31,896 bases of DNA from JASMHC01 sp964453855 (GCA_964453855.1 CAYVRN010000033.1:1-31896), one strand, 5' to 3'. Positions 8,315-16,000 are shown, counted from the stretch's first letter. Numbers and translations: made by a program. Notes: generated by a model from the letters alone, not told the origin.

Positions 8315-9433
8315 ATGAAAATAAGCATGGAACGTGGCGCACTGTTAAAAGCAGTTTCGCAAGCGCAATCGGTCGTCGAGCGCCGGAACACGATTCCGAT
8401 TCTCGCCAACGTGTTGATCGAGGCCGAAGGCGAAACGGCACAGTTTCGCGCAACCGATCTAGATATCGAAGTTGTCGATAAAACTTTGGCCCAGGTCGAG
8501 CGGGCAGGGGCCACCACCGTGTCTGCCGTCACGCTGCACGAAATCGTCCGCAAGCTTCCGGATGGCGCTCTTGTCACCTTGGCAGATGATGGTGCTTCGG
8601 GGCGGCTCAGTGTTGAAGCGGGGCGCTCAAGCTTTTCGCTCGCGACGCTACCCAAAGAAGACTTCCCCGTCATGGCAAGCTCGGAATATGCCTCGAACTT
8701 CTCGGCGCCTGCACCTTTGCTGCGCCGACTATTCGACAAAGCCAAATTCGCCATCTCGACCGAAGAAACCCGCTATTACCTGAACGGTGTCTATATGCAC
8801 GTGTCCGAGGCCGATGGTGGACGTGTTCTGCGCTGCGTGGCGACAGACGGGCATCGTCTGGCGAGAATCGACGGCGATCTGCCGGACGGGGCTGAACAGA
8901 TGCCGGGTGTGATCGTCCCCAGAAAAACGGTGGGTGAATTGCGCAAACTTCTGGACGACGACGACTTGAAGGTTGCGGTTTCGGTGTCGGAAACAAAAAT
9001 CCGATTTGCAACGCCCGAGATTACGCTGACTTCGAAAGTTATCGACGGCACGTTCCCAGATTATACGCGCGTGATTCCTGCAGGTAATACGAAGCGCATG
9101 GAAGTGGATGCTGCGGACTTTGCTAAGGCTGTGGATCGTGTGGCGACGGTAAGTTCCGAGCGTTCGCGCGCCGTTAAGCTGGCTTTGGGTGAAGATCGTT
9201 TGGTTTTGTCCGTAAATTCACCCGATAGCGGTGCCGCCGAAGAAGAGTTGGCGGTGGCCTATGGCGATGAACCGCTTGAGATCGGCTTTAACGCAAAATA
9301 TCTTCTTGAGATTGCTAGCCAAGTTGATCGTGAAAATGCGGTTTTCATGTTCAACTCTTCAGGTGATCCAACATTGGTCCGTGAAGGAAATGACACGACG
9401 GCGGTTTATGTCGTGATGCCCATGCGCGTCTGA
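8315..9433 (+). CDS. dnaN: DNA polymerase III beta subunit (sliding clamp)
   Basis: A 372-residue beta clamp, the homodimeric ring that tethers DNA polymerase III and partners to DNA. The start MKISMERGALLKAVSQAQSVVERRNTIPIL is typical (first 20 residues shown in part), with internal TDGHRLARIDGDLP and the hydrophobic C-terminus VYVVMPMRV that closes the partner-binding cleft. A GAGGAGCGAGG stretch precedes the ATG. Three clamp domains fit the length. It follows dnaA and is ended by an intrinsic terminator; recF is not next. Confidence 0.97.
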   Translation: MKISMERGALLKAVSQAQSVVERRNTIPILANVLIEAEGETAQFRATDLDIEVVDKTLAQVERAGATTVSAVTLHEIVRKLPDGALVTLADDGASGRLSVEAGRSSFSLATLPKEDFPVMASSEYASNFSAPAPLLRRLFDKAKFAISTEETRYYLNGVYMHVSEADGGRVLRCVATDGHRLARIDGDLPDGAEQMPGVIVPRKTVGELRKLLDDDDLKVAVSVSETKIRFATPEITLTSKVIDGTFPDYTRVIPAGNTKRMEVDAADFAKAVDRVATVSSERSRAVKLALGEDRLVLSVNSPDSGAAEEELAVAYGDEPLEIGFNAKYLLEIASQVDRENAVFMFNSSGDPTLVREGNDTTAVYVVMPMRV

Positions 9434-9461
9434 TAGAGCAATTAATTCAGAGATGAGGTTT

Positions 9462-9495
9462 AAGGGCAGAGAAATCTGCCCTTTATCATTTTCAC
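9462..9495 (+). terminator. Intrinsic terminator after dnaN
   Basis: Stem AAGGGCAGA (9462-9470), GAAA tetraloop, TCTGCCCTT (9475-9483), followed by a moderately T-rich tail (TATCATTTTCACTTT). It lies about 30 bp after the dnaN stop and could also act for the convergent minus-strand gene ending at 9508. Confidence 0.85.
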
Positions 9496-9507
9496 TTTAC
9501 GGTTTGC

Positions 9508-10101
9508 TCAATCCGGCAACTCGGACGAGGGAATGATCGGAAAGAATGTTCCGCTTGACCATAGGCCGAACCACTCATCGTGATGTGCTCCAATTTCCAC
9601 CAAGCGATAAAAGCTCTTGCGGTCGATCAGGGCCTCTAGTCCGGCGCGTACATGTACATAGGGCGATGGCTCTCCGGTTTCAGCATCGCGAACGACGCGG
9701 ATCGGGTTTTCGGAACTGGCCGTGGTGAAATCTCCGACATTCGTTTCAAATTGCAGGATCTGCTTAGTGCCCGTGCCGTTTGTTTCAAAATCCACAGCGA
9801 CAAAGGGGGCATCGTCCACAGTGATGCCAACCTTTTCCACTGGCGTCACAAGGAAATACTTGTCTGCGTCCTTGCGTAGAATTGTCGAGAATAGTCGGAC
9901 TAGTTCCTTTCGGCCGATTGGGGTGCCCAAATAAAACCACGTCCCATCGCGTGCGATGCGCATATCCAGATCACCGCAAAACGGGGGGTTCCACAGATGT
10001 ACAGGCGGCAGACCCTTACCTTTTTTGACCGCTTTTGCAGCGGCAGCAAGTGTATCTGCGGTTGGCTTTGGCGCGATGGTATCAGTCATTGATCGGCTCA
10101 T
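9508..10101 (-). CDS. DUF1285-type conserved protein
   Basis: About 197 residues, cytosolic by appearance. I recognise the DUF1285 pattern: a GLPPVHLWNPPFCGDLDMRI segment near residue 30, IARDGTWFYLGTPIGRKELV, then FLVTPVEKVGITVDDAPFVA and a C-terminal YHRL-like region with HHDEWFGLWSSG. The function of this family is unknown. The frame reaches 10170, overlapping the neighbour; I chose the ATG at 10101, which has GGA just upstream and leaves 28 nt after the DUF599-type stop. The ATG at 10089 (MTDTIAPKP) is an equally reasonable alternative. It is probably co-transcribed with the gene at 10130-10825. Confidence 0.82.
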   Translation of the reverse strand: MSRSMTDTIAPKPTADTLAAAAKAVKKGKGLPPVHLWNPPFCGDLDMRIARDGTWFYLGTPIGRKELVRLFSTILRKDADKYFLVTPVEKVGITVDDAPFVAVDFETNGTGTKQILQFETNVGDFTTASSENPIRVVRDAETGEPSPYVHVRAGLEALIDRKSFYRLVEIGAHHDEWFGLWSSGTFFPIIPSSELPD

Positions 10102-10129
10102 TTTGTTCCACATCCAGTATGTAGAGCCA

Positions 10130-10825
10130 TCAGTCTTGCTGCAAGAGCACTCGGCGCGATTGCGAGGCAAACTCGCGTCGGTACATGACTGCTAACGTAA
10201 TAAGACCCGCGATCATCAACGGCACTGCGCCAAAGATCCAGGACGACGCTGCCAAGCTGAAATAGACGGATCGAAGGGCGCGGTTGTAGCTGCGACCCGC
10301 ATAAATGTTGATCTCGGCAGCCTTTTGCGCCAGAGGCAGCGCGTTCGGATCCTCGGGGTCATTTGGAACTGCTGCCATAAGGATGTAGCAATATCCGAAC
10401 AGTCGATGTGACCAGACAAATTTTAGAAATGCGTTGGTCAGAAATACGATGATAAACAAGATTTTGATGTCCCAGACAATTGCCGGTGCCGATTGCAGGG
10501 ACAAATCTGACGCTACATCTACTAACGGTTCCGGATTTCCAATCAATGCCAGCCCCCCGCCGATGGCAATCATCGAAGCAGATGCAAAGAAAGACGTGCC
10601 CTGTCGAAGCGACGATAAGGTTTGACTGTCGAATATCCGCGGGTTTCTTGTGACCATTTGGCTCATCCACTCGCGGCGGTAACGGGCCATTAGTTTTGAC
10701 ACTGATGGGTGTTTTTCCGGCGGATTCTCAATAAGATACGTTGATCCCACCCATCCAATAAGGATGAAAAGGATTGCCAGTCCATCCAAGGCGGAAAAGG
10801 GGGATATGATTTCCTGAAGCGTCAT
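10130..10825 (-). CDS. DUF599-type membrane protein
   Basis: About 231 residues with four likely membrane segments: LDGLAILFILIGWVGSTYL, SMIAIGGGLALIG, IVWDIKILFIIVFLTNAFLKF and IFGAVPLMIAGLITLAVMY. Between them are the family-like stretches YRREWMSQMVTRNPRI and AAEINIYAGRSYNRALRSVYFSLAA. This matches the DUF599 family, whose role is unknown. The longest frame begins at a TTG (10891); I prefer the ATG at 10825 because it precedes the first conserved region, but no good ribosome site is visible at any candidate, so the start is uncertain. It diverges from glcD. Confidence 0.78.
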   Translation of the reverse strand: MTLQEIISPFSALDGLAILFILIGWVGSTYLIENPPEKHPSVSKLMARYRREWMSQMVTRNPRIFDSQTLSSLRQGTSFFASASMIAIGGGLALIGNPEPLVDVASDLSLQSAPAIVWDIKILFIIVFLTNAFLKFVWSHRLFGYCYILMAAVPNDPEDPNALPLAQKAAEINIYAGRSYNRALRSVYFSLAASSWIFGAVPLMIAGLITLAVMYRREFASQSRRVLLQQD

Positions 10826-10868
10826 TGGGACAAGGTAAAGCGAAACCATTAGGGTTGCTAGATGGATA

Positions 10869-10893
10869 AATTGGTTATATTGTTTTACCAATT
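10869..10893. promoter_or_regulatory. GntR-like dyad upstream of glcD
   Basis: A perfect 7-bp inverted repeat, AATTGGT (10869-10875) and ACCAATT (10887-10893), separated by 11 bp. The arms equal the half-site used by FadR-subfamily GntR regulators (such as PdhR, LldR and GlcC), though those normally have a 3-bp spacer. An overlapping TTGT-TTT-ACCA (10880-10890) differs from TGGTNNNACCA by one base. A TATATT lies inside. It sits 15 bp before the glcD ATG, a sensible operator position. No regulator gene is nearby. Confidence 0.5.
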
Positions 10894-10907
10894 ACTGGAG
10901 CGTACCC

Positions 10908-12347
10908 ATGGAAATGCCTTCACCGAATACTGCCATCTTATCCCGCAAGGTAGAATTGGTAGCCCGTCTGAAAACCGTCCTGCCTGCGGATGCAGTGATT
11001 GAAGATGAAGCCGAGACCCGCGCCTATGAATGTGATGCACTGGCGGCCTATCGGTGTCCGCCTTTGGTGGCGGTTCTTCCCGCCACGACGCAAGAGGTCT
11101 CGGACGTTTTGCGGATTTGTCACGACATGGGCGTCCCCGTGGTTCCGCGGGGCGCAGGCACGTCGTTGGCGGGTGGGGCACTGCCGACAGCAGATTCCGT
11201 TATTCTCGGTGTTGCCCGAATGAATGACGTGATCGAAGTGGACTATTCGAACCGCTTCATCCGAGTACAGACAGGGCGCACCAACCTTTCAGTGACCGGG
11301 GCGGTCGAGGAAGAGGATTTCTTCTATGCCCCCGACCCGTCCTCGCAACTGGCCTGTGCTATTGGCGGCAATATCGCCATGAACTCGGGCGGTGCGCATT
11401 GTCTGAAGTATGGTGTGACGACAAATAATCTGATGGGCGTGACGCTGGTTAAAATGGACGGCACCATCGTTGAGATCGGCGGCGCACATCTGGATTCTGG
11501 TGGGCTGGACCTGTTGGGTCTGATTTGTGGTTCGGAAGGGCAGCTAGGCGTCGTGACCGAAGCAACGCTGCGCATTCTTCGAAAACCGGAAGGGGCACGC
11601 CCGGTGATGGTGGCCTATGACAGCAACGAAGTTGCCGGGCAGTGTGTATCGGATATCATTAAGGCGGGTGTCCTGCCCGTAGCAATCGAGTTTATGGACC
11701 GTCCCGTCATTCGTGCGACCGAGGCGCATGCGGGCGCCGGATATCCGGATGTCGAGGCCTTGTTGATCATCGAGGTCGAAGGGTCCGAAGAAGAAATATC
11801 CGAACAGCTGGCGCTGATCCGCGAGATTGCCGAGCGTCACAATCCGGTTGAGTTCCGCGAGGCTCAGGATGCGGATCAGGCGGCGCGTATCTGGCTGGGG
11901 CGCAAGTCTGCTTTTGGGGCCATGGGCCAAATCAATGATTATATGTGTCTCGATGGAACCATTCCGGTGTCGCAGCTTCCTTATGTGCTGCGCCGAATTG
12001 GCGAGATGTCTGAAGAATACGGTCTAGGCGTTGGGAACGTGTTTCATGCAGGCGACGGAAATATGCACCCGTTGATCCTCTATAATGCCAATAAGCCCGG
12101 CGACTTGGAAAAATGCGAAGCTTTCGGGGCGGATATCCTGCGCTTGTGTGTCGAGGTTGGAGGCTGCCTGACAGGTGAACATGGTGTTGGTATCGAAAAG
12201 CGCGATCTGATGGTGGATCAGTTCGATCCGGTGGATTTGGAAAGTCAAATGGCGGTGAAGGATGTTTTTGATCCGTCGTGGCTATTGAACCCTGCCAAGG
12301 TGTTTCCTTTGGTCTCGAGCGAAGCGCGGCGGATGGCGGCTCAGTAG
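10908..12347 (+). CDS. glcD: Glycolate oxidase FAD subunit GlcD
   Basis: A 479-residue flavoprotein of the FAD-linked oxidase C-terminal family; with GlcE and GlcF it oxidises glycolate to glyoxylate, passing electrons to the membrane quinone pool. The FAD-binding half has VVPRGAGTSLAGGALP and a DPSSQLACAIGGNIAMNSGG segment. The C-terminal half has the NVFHAGDGNMHPLILY metal/substrate histidines and GGCLTGEHGVGIEKRDLM. The ATG has GGAG seven bases upstream. Order glcD-glcE-glcF on one strand supports this over D-lactate dehydrogenase, which looks similar. A GntR-like dyad lies just upstream. Confidence 0.95.
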   Translation: MEMPSPNTAILSRKVELVARLKTVLPADAVIEDEAETRAYECDALAAYRCPPLVAVLPATTQEVSDVLRICHDMGVPVVPRGAGTSLAGGALPTADSVILGVARMNDVIEVDYSNRFIRVQTGRTNLSVTGAVEEEDFFYAPDPSSQLACAIGGNIAMNSGGAHCLKYGVTTNNLMGVTLVKMDGTIVEIGGAHLDSGGLDLLGLICGSEGQLGVVTEATLRILRKPEGARPVMVAYDSNEVAGQCVSDIIKAGVLPVAIEFMDRPVIRATEAHAGAGYPDVEALLIIEVEGSEEEISEQLALIREIAERHNPVEFREAQDADQAARIWLGRKSAFGAMGQINDYMCLDGTIPVSQLPYVLRRIGEMSEEYGLGVGNVFHAGDGNMHPLILYNANKPGDLEKCEAFGADILRLCVEVGGCLTGEHGVGIEKRDLMVDQFDPVDLESQMAVKDVFDPSWLLNPAKVFPLVSSEARRMAAQ

Positions 12348-12412
12348 GGGCGCCGCCCCTCTTGCCCCTGAATGGGGCAATTCACCCCGGAGTATTTTTG
12401 GAAAGATGAAAT
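12346..12412 (+). repeat. Intergenic repeat copy A (two hairpins plus 28-bp box)
   Basis: Between glcD and glcE lie two GC hairpins, AGGGG/CCCCT (12346-12360) and TTGCCCC/GGGGCAA (12362-12380), then a 28-bp box at 12385-12412 beginning CCCCGGAGTATTTTTGG. The box is identical, base for base, to the reverse complement of 30242-30269. Its last two bases are the first two of the glcE ATG. Confidence 0.85.
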
Positions 12413-13279
12413 GATCAGACCCGAAACAGAAAGCGAGTTGGCGGAGGCTATTGCCTCGGCCAAGGGCCCGCTAAACATCAGAGGCGGCGGTACGCGCGGG
12501 CTTGCGCGGGCTGGCAACGTATTGACAGCGGCAGGTCTGAGCGGAGTGACGCTTTATGAGCCAGGGGCATTGACGTTGGTTGCCGGGGCGGGAACGCCTG
12601 TGGCTGAGATTGATGCGTTGTTGGCGGCAGAGGGGCAAAGACTGGCCTTTGAACCAATGGATCATCGCGGACTTCTTGGGACAAGTGGCGAGCCGACTTT
12701 GGGCGGTGTCGTTGCGGCCAATATCTCGGGGCCCCGTCGGGTGCAGACAGGCGCGTGCCGAGATTTCCTGTTGGGCGTGCGCTTTGTCGATGGCTTGGGG
12801 CAGATCATCAAGAACGGCGGTCGTGTGATGAAAAACGTGACCGGTTATGATCTGGTTAAGTTGATGGCTGGATCATTTGGCACGTTAGGTGTGTTGACCG
12901 AGGTGTCGTTTAAAGTGCTTCCGGTGCCCGAAGCCCGAGCGGTTGTTTTGATTGAGGGGTTGGATGTTGCCGCCGCAGTTGCCGCGATGTCCGATGCGCT
13001 GGGATCGCCTTTTGACGTAACCGGTGCGGCGCACACGACTGCTGGGCTAGACGGGCATCCAGTTACCATGATCCGGNNNNNNNNNNNNNNNNNNNNNNNN
13101 NNNNNNNNNNNNNNNNNNNNNNNNNNNNNNNNNNNNNNNNNNNNNNNNNNNNNNNNNNNNNNNNNNNNNNNNNNNNAGGTGTATTCCAACCGCAATCCCC
13201 CGAGATCGCTCTGCTTGAGCAGGGCTTGCGCAACCGATTTGACCCCCGGGGTATCCTGAACCCCGGACTGATGGGGTAA
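12411..13279 (+). CDS. glcE: Glycolate oxidase FAD-binding subunit GlcE (interrupted by gap)
   Basis: Accessory FAD-binding subunit of glycolate oxidase. The N-terminal 222 residues are present: PLNIRGGGTRGLARAG, a GTSGEPTLGGVVAANISGP segment and NVTGYDLVKLMAGSFGTLG, all typical. A 100-N gap (13077-13176) follows. After it, GLRNRFDPRGILNPGLMG and TAA at 13277-13279 are the classic GlcE C-terminus, read from 13178. The two parts are in different frames relative to a 100-base gap, so the gap length is a placeholder; about 100-115 residues are missing by family length. The start is the ATG at 12411 (MIRPETESELA), inside the repeat. It lies 4 nt before glcF. Confidence 0.9.
13077..13176. other. 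Assembly gap (100 N) in glcE
   Basis: Exactly 100 undetermined bases, the usual placeholder for a gap of unknown size. Frame and family length both say the true gap is longer and not congruent to 100 modulo 3. Confidence 0.97.
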
Positions 13280-13283
13280 AGAC

Positions 13284-14573
13284 ATGCAGACCCACTTCAC
13301 CGAAAATCAGCTCAAAGATCCCGGGACACAGCGTGCGAATGAGATATTGCGCGCTTGTGTTCATTGCGGGTTTTGTACTGCGACGTGTCCCACCTATCAG
13401 GTTCTGGGCGACGAGTTGGACAGCCCCCGCGGGAGGATTTACCTGATCAAGGACATGCTGGAAAACAACCGCGTGCCTGACGAGAAGGTTGTGAAACACG
13501 TGGATCGATGCCTGTCGTGTCTTGCTTGCATGAGCACCTGTCCAAGTGGCGTGCATTACATGCATCTTGTGGATCATGCCCGCGCATACATTGACAAAAA
13601 CTACCAGCGGCCACTTTCGGATCGGGCGCTGAGATGGATGCTGGCGCGTATTCTGCCCTATCCCATGCGATTTCGCGTGGCTCTTTTGCTGGCAAAAATT
13701 GGCAAACCGTTCGGAAGATACATCCCTGACGCGCGCCTGCGTGCGATGCTAGAGATGGCCCCGAAAAATATCCCGCCTGTTAGCCGAAACGACGATCCTC
13801 AGACCTTCACACCTCAACAGCCCAAGAAAAAGCGCGTGGCGCTCATGACTGGCTGTGCCCAAAAGGCGCTCAACACCGATATCAATGATGCCACAATTCG
13901 GCTTTTGACCCGCTTTGGCTGTGAAGTGGTGGTGGCAGATGGTGCAGGGTGCTGTGGGGCGTTGACACATCACATGGGAAAAGAAACCGAAAGTCATGTG
14001 ACGGCGGCGAAAAATATCCGCGCGTGGGCGCGGGAAATGGATGGGGACGGGCTAGACGCCATCGTGATCAACACAAGCGGATGCGGCACGACCGTGAAAG
14101 ACTACGGCCATATGTTCCGAAATGATCCGCTGGCCGAAGATGCCAATCGTGTTTCTGCCCTTGCCAAGGATATCAGCGAGGTGCTGATCGACTTGGATAT
14201 TCCGGAAGGGGACGAAACAGGGATGACCGTAGCCTATCATGCGGCCTGTTCTTTGCAGCATGGTCAGCAGATCAAAACCCATCCAAAGACGCTTTTGAAG
14301 CGGGCGGGTTTCAAGGTGGTCGAACCTGCAGATAGCCATTTGTGTTGCGGATCAGCGGGGACTTACAATCTGCTTCAGCCCGAGATTTCGGCGCAATTGA
14401 AGGAACGCAAGGTGAAAACCTTGATGGCCAAGCAACCAGATGTCATCGCGGCTGGCAATATCGGCTGCATGATGCAGATCGGCTCGGCGACCGGAGTGCC
14501 TGTGGTCCATACGGTTGAATTGCTTGATTGGGTTACCGGAGGGCCGAAGCCGCCAGCGTTAACGGCTGGTTAA
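13284..14573 (+). CDS. glcF: Glycolate oxidase iron-sulfur subunit GlcF
   Basis: A 429-residue iron-sulfur protein that relays electrons from the GlcDE flavins. Two 4Fe-4S ferredoxin motifs are near the N-terminus, CVHCGFCTATCP (about 25-36) and CLSCLACMSTCP (about 76-87). Two CCG-type cysteine-rich domains follow, with GAGCCGAL and SHLCCGSAGTYN, each paired with an upstream Cys (MTGCAQKAL, YHAACSLQHG). It starts 4 nt after the glcE stop. The AT-rich spacer after it has no clear terminator. Confidence 0.95.
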   Translation: MQTHFTENQLKDPGTQRANEILRACVHCGFCTATCPTYQVLGDELDSPRGRIYLIKDMLENNRVPDEKVVKHVDRCLSCLACMSTCPSGVHYMHLVDHARAYIDKNYQRPLSDRALRWMLARILPYPMRFRVALLLAKIGKPFGRYIPDARLRAMLEMAPKNIPPVSRNDDPQTFTPQQPKKKRVALMTGCAQKALNTDINDATIRLLTRFGCEVVVADGAGCCGALTHHMGKETESHVTAAKNIRAWAREMDGDGLDAIVINTSGCGTTVKDYGHMFRNDPLAEDANRVSALAKDISEVLIDLDIPEGDETGMTVAYHAACSLQHGQQIKTHPKTLLKRAGFKVVEPADSHLCCGSAGTYNLLQPEISAQLKERKVKTLMAKQPDVIAAGNIGCMMQIGSATGVPVVHTVELLDWVTGGPKPPALTAG

Positions 14574-14626
14574 AAAGAAATATTAGAGATTCCGGATAAT
14601 TCTTTTGATAATTTGGGGCAGATTGG

Positions 14627-15379
14627 TTGCGGTTGCTTGGTGTCTTGTTTTTACTTTCAGTCTTGGCTTTCTCCGCCGCCAGGGCTCAAGAGTTTGCGGG
14701 ATATCCTGATAAAGATAGTCATTACAAAGGTTTCCCTGAAACCGCTGTCGGACTATTATCGATCGCGGGAAAGACTGAGTGCTTGGGTGCCTTGATCTAT
14801 TCCGATGTCGTTCTGACAGCGGCTCATTGTCTTTTTGACAGACAAAATCGCGATAACCCCATCCCAAGCCGAATCATTTTTTCCTTACGTGCACACCCAA
14901 ATCTTGGGATCATCCACCGCGAGGCTGTCTCGGCATTCGTGCATCCCAAATTCGAACATGACATGCAAACAAAACTTCAATTGGTTCGGTCTGACCTGGC
15001 AATACTGCGGTTAGACGCTCCGATCAGTGGCGATGCAAGCAGAAGTGCCAGAGAACCCTCTGACACCATTTCGGATCTAAATATCCTGTCGTTCGATCAC
15101 GCCGCGCTATCTTGTCCCCTATGGGGGCAGGATCAAGATTTGTTGGTCATGAAATGTGCGCTTGAGAACGGGTACTCAGGCGCGCCGGTGTATCAATCTG
15201 GGCCGCAGGGCCCCAAGCTGGTATCAATCGTTTCCGCCAGAGCAAAGATTTCAGGTCAAACCGCCGTTCTTGGCGTTTCTCTTCCTGATGATCTGGGAAA
15301 ACTCACTGACAGTCTATTTGCCGGGTCGGAGCATGCTCTTGGTTCTTCCACCATTCGTGTGGCCGCGAGCGATTTCTAG
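14627..15379 (+). CDS. Secreted trypsin-like serine protease
   Basis: 250 residues. The start MRLLGVLFLLSVLAFSAARA looks like a Sec signal peptide cleaved after Ala20, so the mature protein is periplasmic or secreted. A chymotrypsin-fold triad is visible: His67 in VVLTAAHC, Asp123 in RSDLAILRLD and Ser184 in NGYSGAPVY. The serine motif is GYSGAP rather than the trypsin GDSGGP, and the protein is short, closer to V8/glutamyl-endopeptidase-like bacterial members. The start codon is a TTG preceded by GGGGCA; it was chosen because it gives the signal peptide. The substrate is unknown. The next gene is hsp20, but a heat-shock promoter separates them. Confidence 0.85.
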   Translation: MRLLGVLFLLSVLAFSAARAQEFAGYPDKDSHYKGFPETAVGLLSIAGKTECLGALIYSDVVLTAAHCLFDRQNRDNPIPSRIIFSLRAHPNLGIIHREAVSAFVHPKFEHDMQTKLQLVRSDLAILRLDAPISGDASRSAREPSDTISDLNILSFDHAALSCPLWGQDQDLLVMKCALENGYSGAPVYQSGPQGPKLVSIVSARAKISGQTAVLGVSLPDDLGKLTDSLFAGSEHALGSSTIRVAASDF

Positions 15380-15390
15380 ACACGCCAAGG

Positions 15391-15419
15391 CTTGAAACCC
15401 GAATTTCCATTCCCCACCT
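15391..15419 (+). promoter_or_regulatory. Sigma-32 (RpoH) heat-shock promoter of hsp20
   Basis: CTTGAAA (15391-15397), 14-bp spacer, CCCCACCT (15412-15419). This is a near-perfect match to the sigma-32 consensus CTTGAAA-N11-16-CCCCATNT. It lies directly upstream of the small heat-shock protein gene and implies a start near 15426 and a leader of about 90 nt. Confidence 0.88.
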
Positions 15420-15425
15420 AAGCTT

Positions 15426-15514
15426 TACGGGCGCCAAACGGGCCCGGAAAAGCAATCGCCTGTCTGTCAGGAAGGCACCTTAACCCACTTGTTATCGCTC
15501 AAAGGAGGATGACC
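15426..15514 (+). promoter_or_regulatory. Probable ROSE-type RNA thermometer in hsp20 leader
   Basis: Three successive hairpins can be drawn: CGGGC/GCCCG (15428-15432/15442-15446), CCTG/CAGG (15459-15462/15468-15471), and a last one in which UCGCU (15495-15499) pairs with AGGA (15503-15506) of the AGGAGG ribosome site, leaving one G bulged. The U(U/C)GCU sequence opposite the Shine-Dalgarno is the diagnostic motif of ROSE elements, which melt on heating to release translation of small heat-shock genes. Size and position fit. Structure is inferred by eye only. Confidence 0.65.
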
Positions 15515-15982
15515 ATGAGACAATTCGATTTTTCCCCACTTTACCGCGCCACAGTCGGCTTTGATCAAGTCGCTGATATGATGGACCGGATCATGTCTTC
15601 GGATGTGGGGCAGCCCAGCTATCCGCCCTACAACATCGAAAAAATCGCAGACGATGCCTATCGTATTTCGCTGGCTGTCGCGGGTTTTTCCTCGGACGAT
15701 CTGAACGTTGAAATCAAGGACCGCTCTTTGATCGTGACGGGCCGGAAAGAGGCTACTGATGCAGATCGCACCTATTTGCATCGCGGTATCGCCAACCGTG
15801 CGTTCGAGCGCCGTTTCCAACTTGCTGATCACATGGTGGTCAAGGGCGCCAGCCATGTGGATGGAATGCTACATATTGATCTAGAGCGTCATATTCCAGA
15901 AACGTTGAAACCCCGCCGAATCGCTATTTCAAACCGTGTTGAAAGCGACGATCAGGTCTATGACGCCAAGCCTGTGAATTAA
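15515..15982 (+). CDS. Small heat-shock protein, Hsp20/IbpA type
   Basis: A 155-residue alpha-crystallin-domain chaperone that holds unfolding proteins for refolding by DnaK/ClpB. The N-terminus FDFSPLYRATVGFDQVADMM is typical of IbpA/HspA proteins of class A. The alpha-crystallin domain spans about 35-130 and includes YNIEKIADDAYRISLAVAGF, the LIVTGRKE strand and a FERRFQLADHM segment. Start choice: AGGAGG (15503-15508) abuts an ATG at 15509 but lies 6 nt before the ATG at 15515, so the latter is used. Regulation is unusually readable: sigma-32 promoter plus a probable RNA thermometer. Confidence 0.95.
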   Translation: MRQFDFSPLYRATVGFDQVADMMDRIMSSDVGQPSYPPYNIEKIADDAYRISLAVAGFSSDDLNVEIKDRSLIVTGRKEATDADRTYLHRGIANRAFERRFQLADHMVVKGASHVDGMLHIDLERHIPETLKPRRIAISNRVESDDQVYDAKPVN

Positions 15983-16000
15983 CTTATGTGAGCTAACTTT

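Noticed and set aside
12372..12410. Upstream ATG for glcE
   Set aside because: This ATG is in the loop of a GC hairpin and would encode the repeat; the family start fits the ATG at 12411.
13182..13262. Apparent glcE tail reading through the N run to an early stop
   Set aside because: It is an artefact of treating the 100 N as real length; another frame gives the true GlcE C-terminus.
15509..15514. ATG at 15509 as start of hsp20
   Set aside because: It directly abuts AGGAGG with no spacer; the in-frame ATG at 15515 has correct spacing and the family N-terminus.
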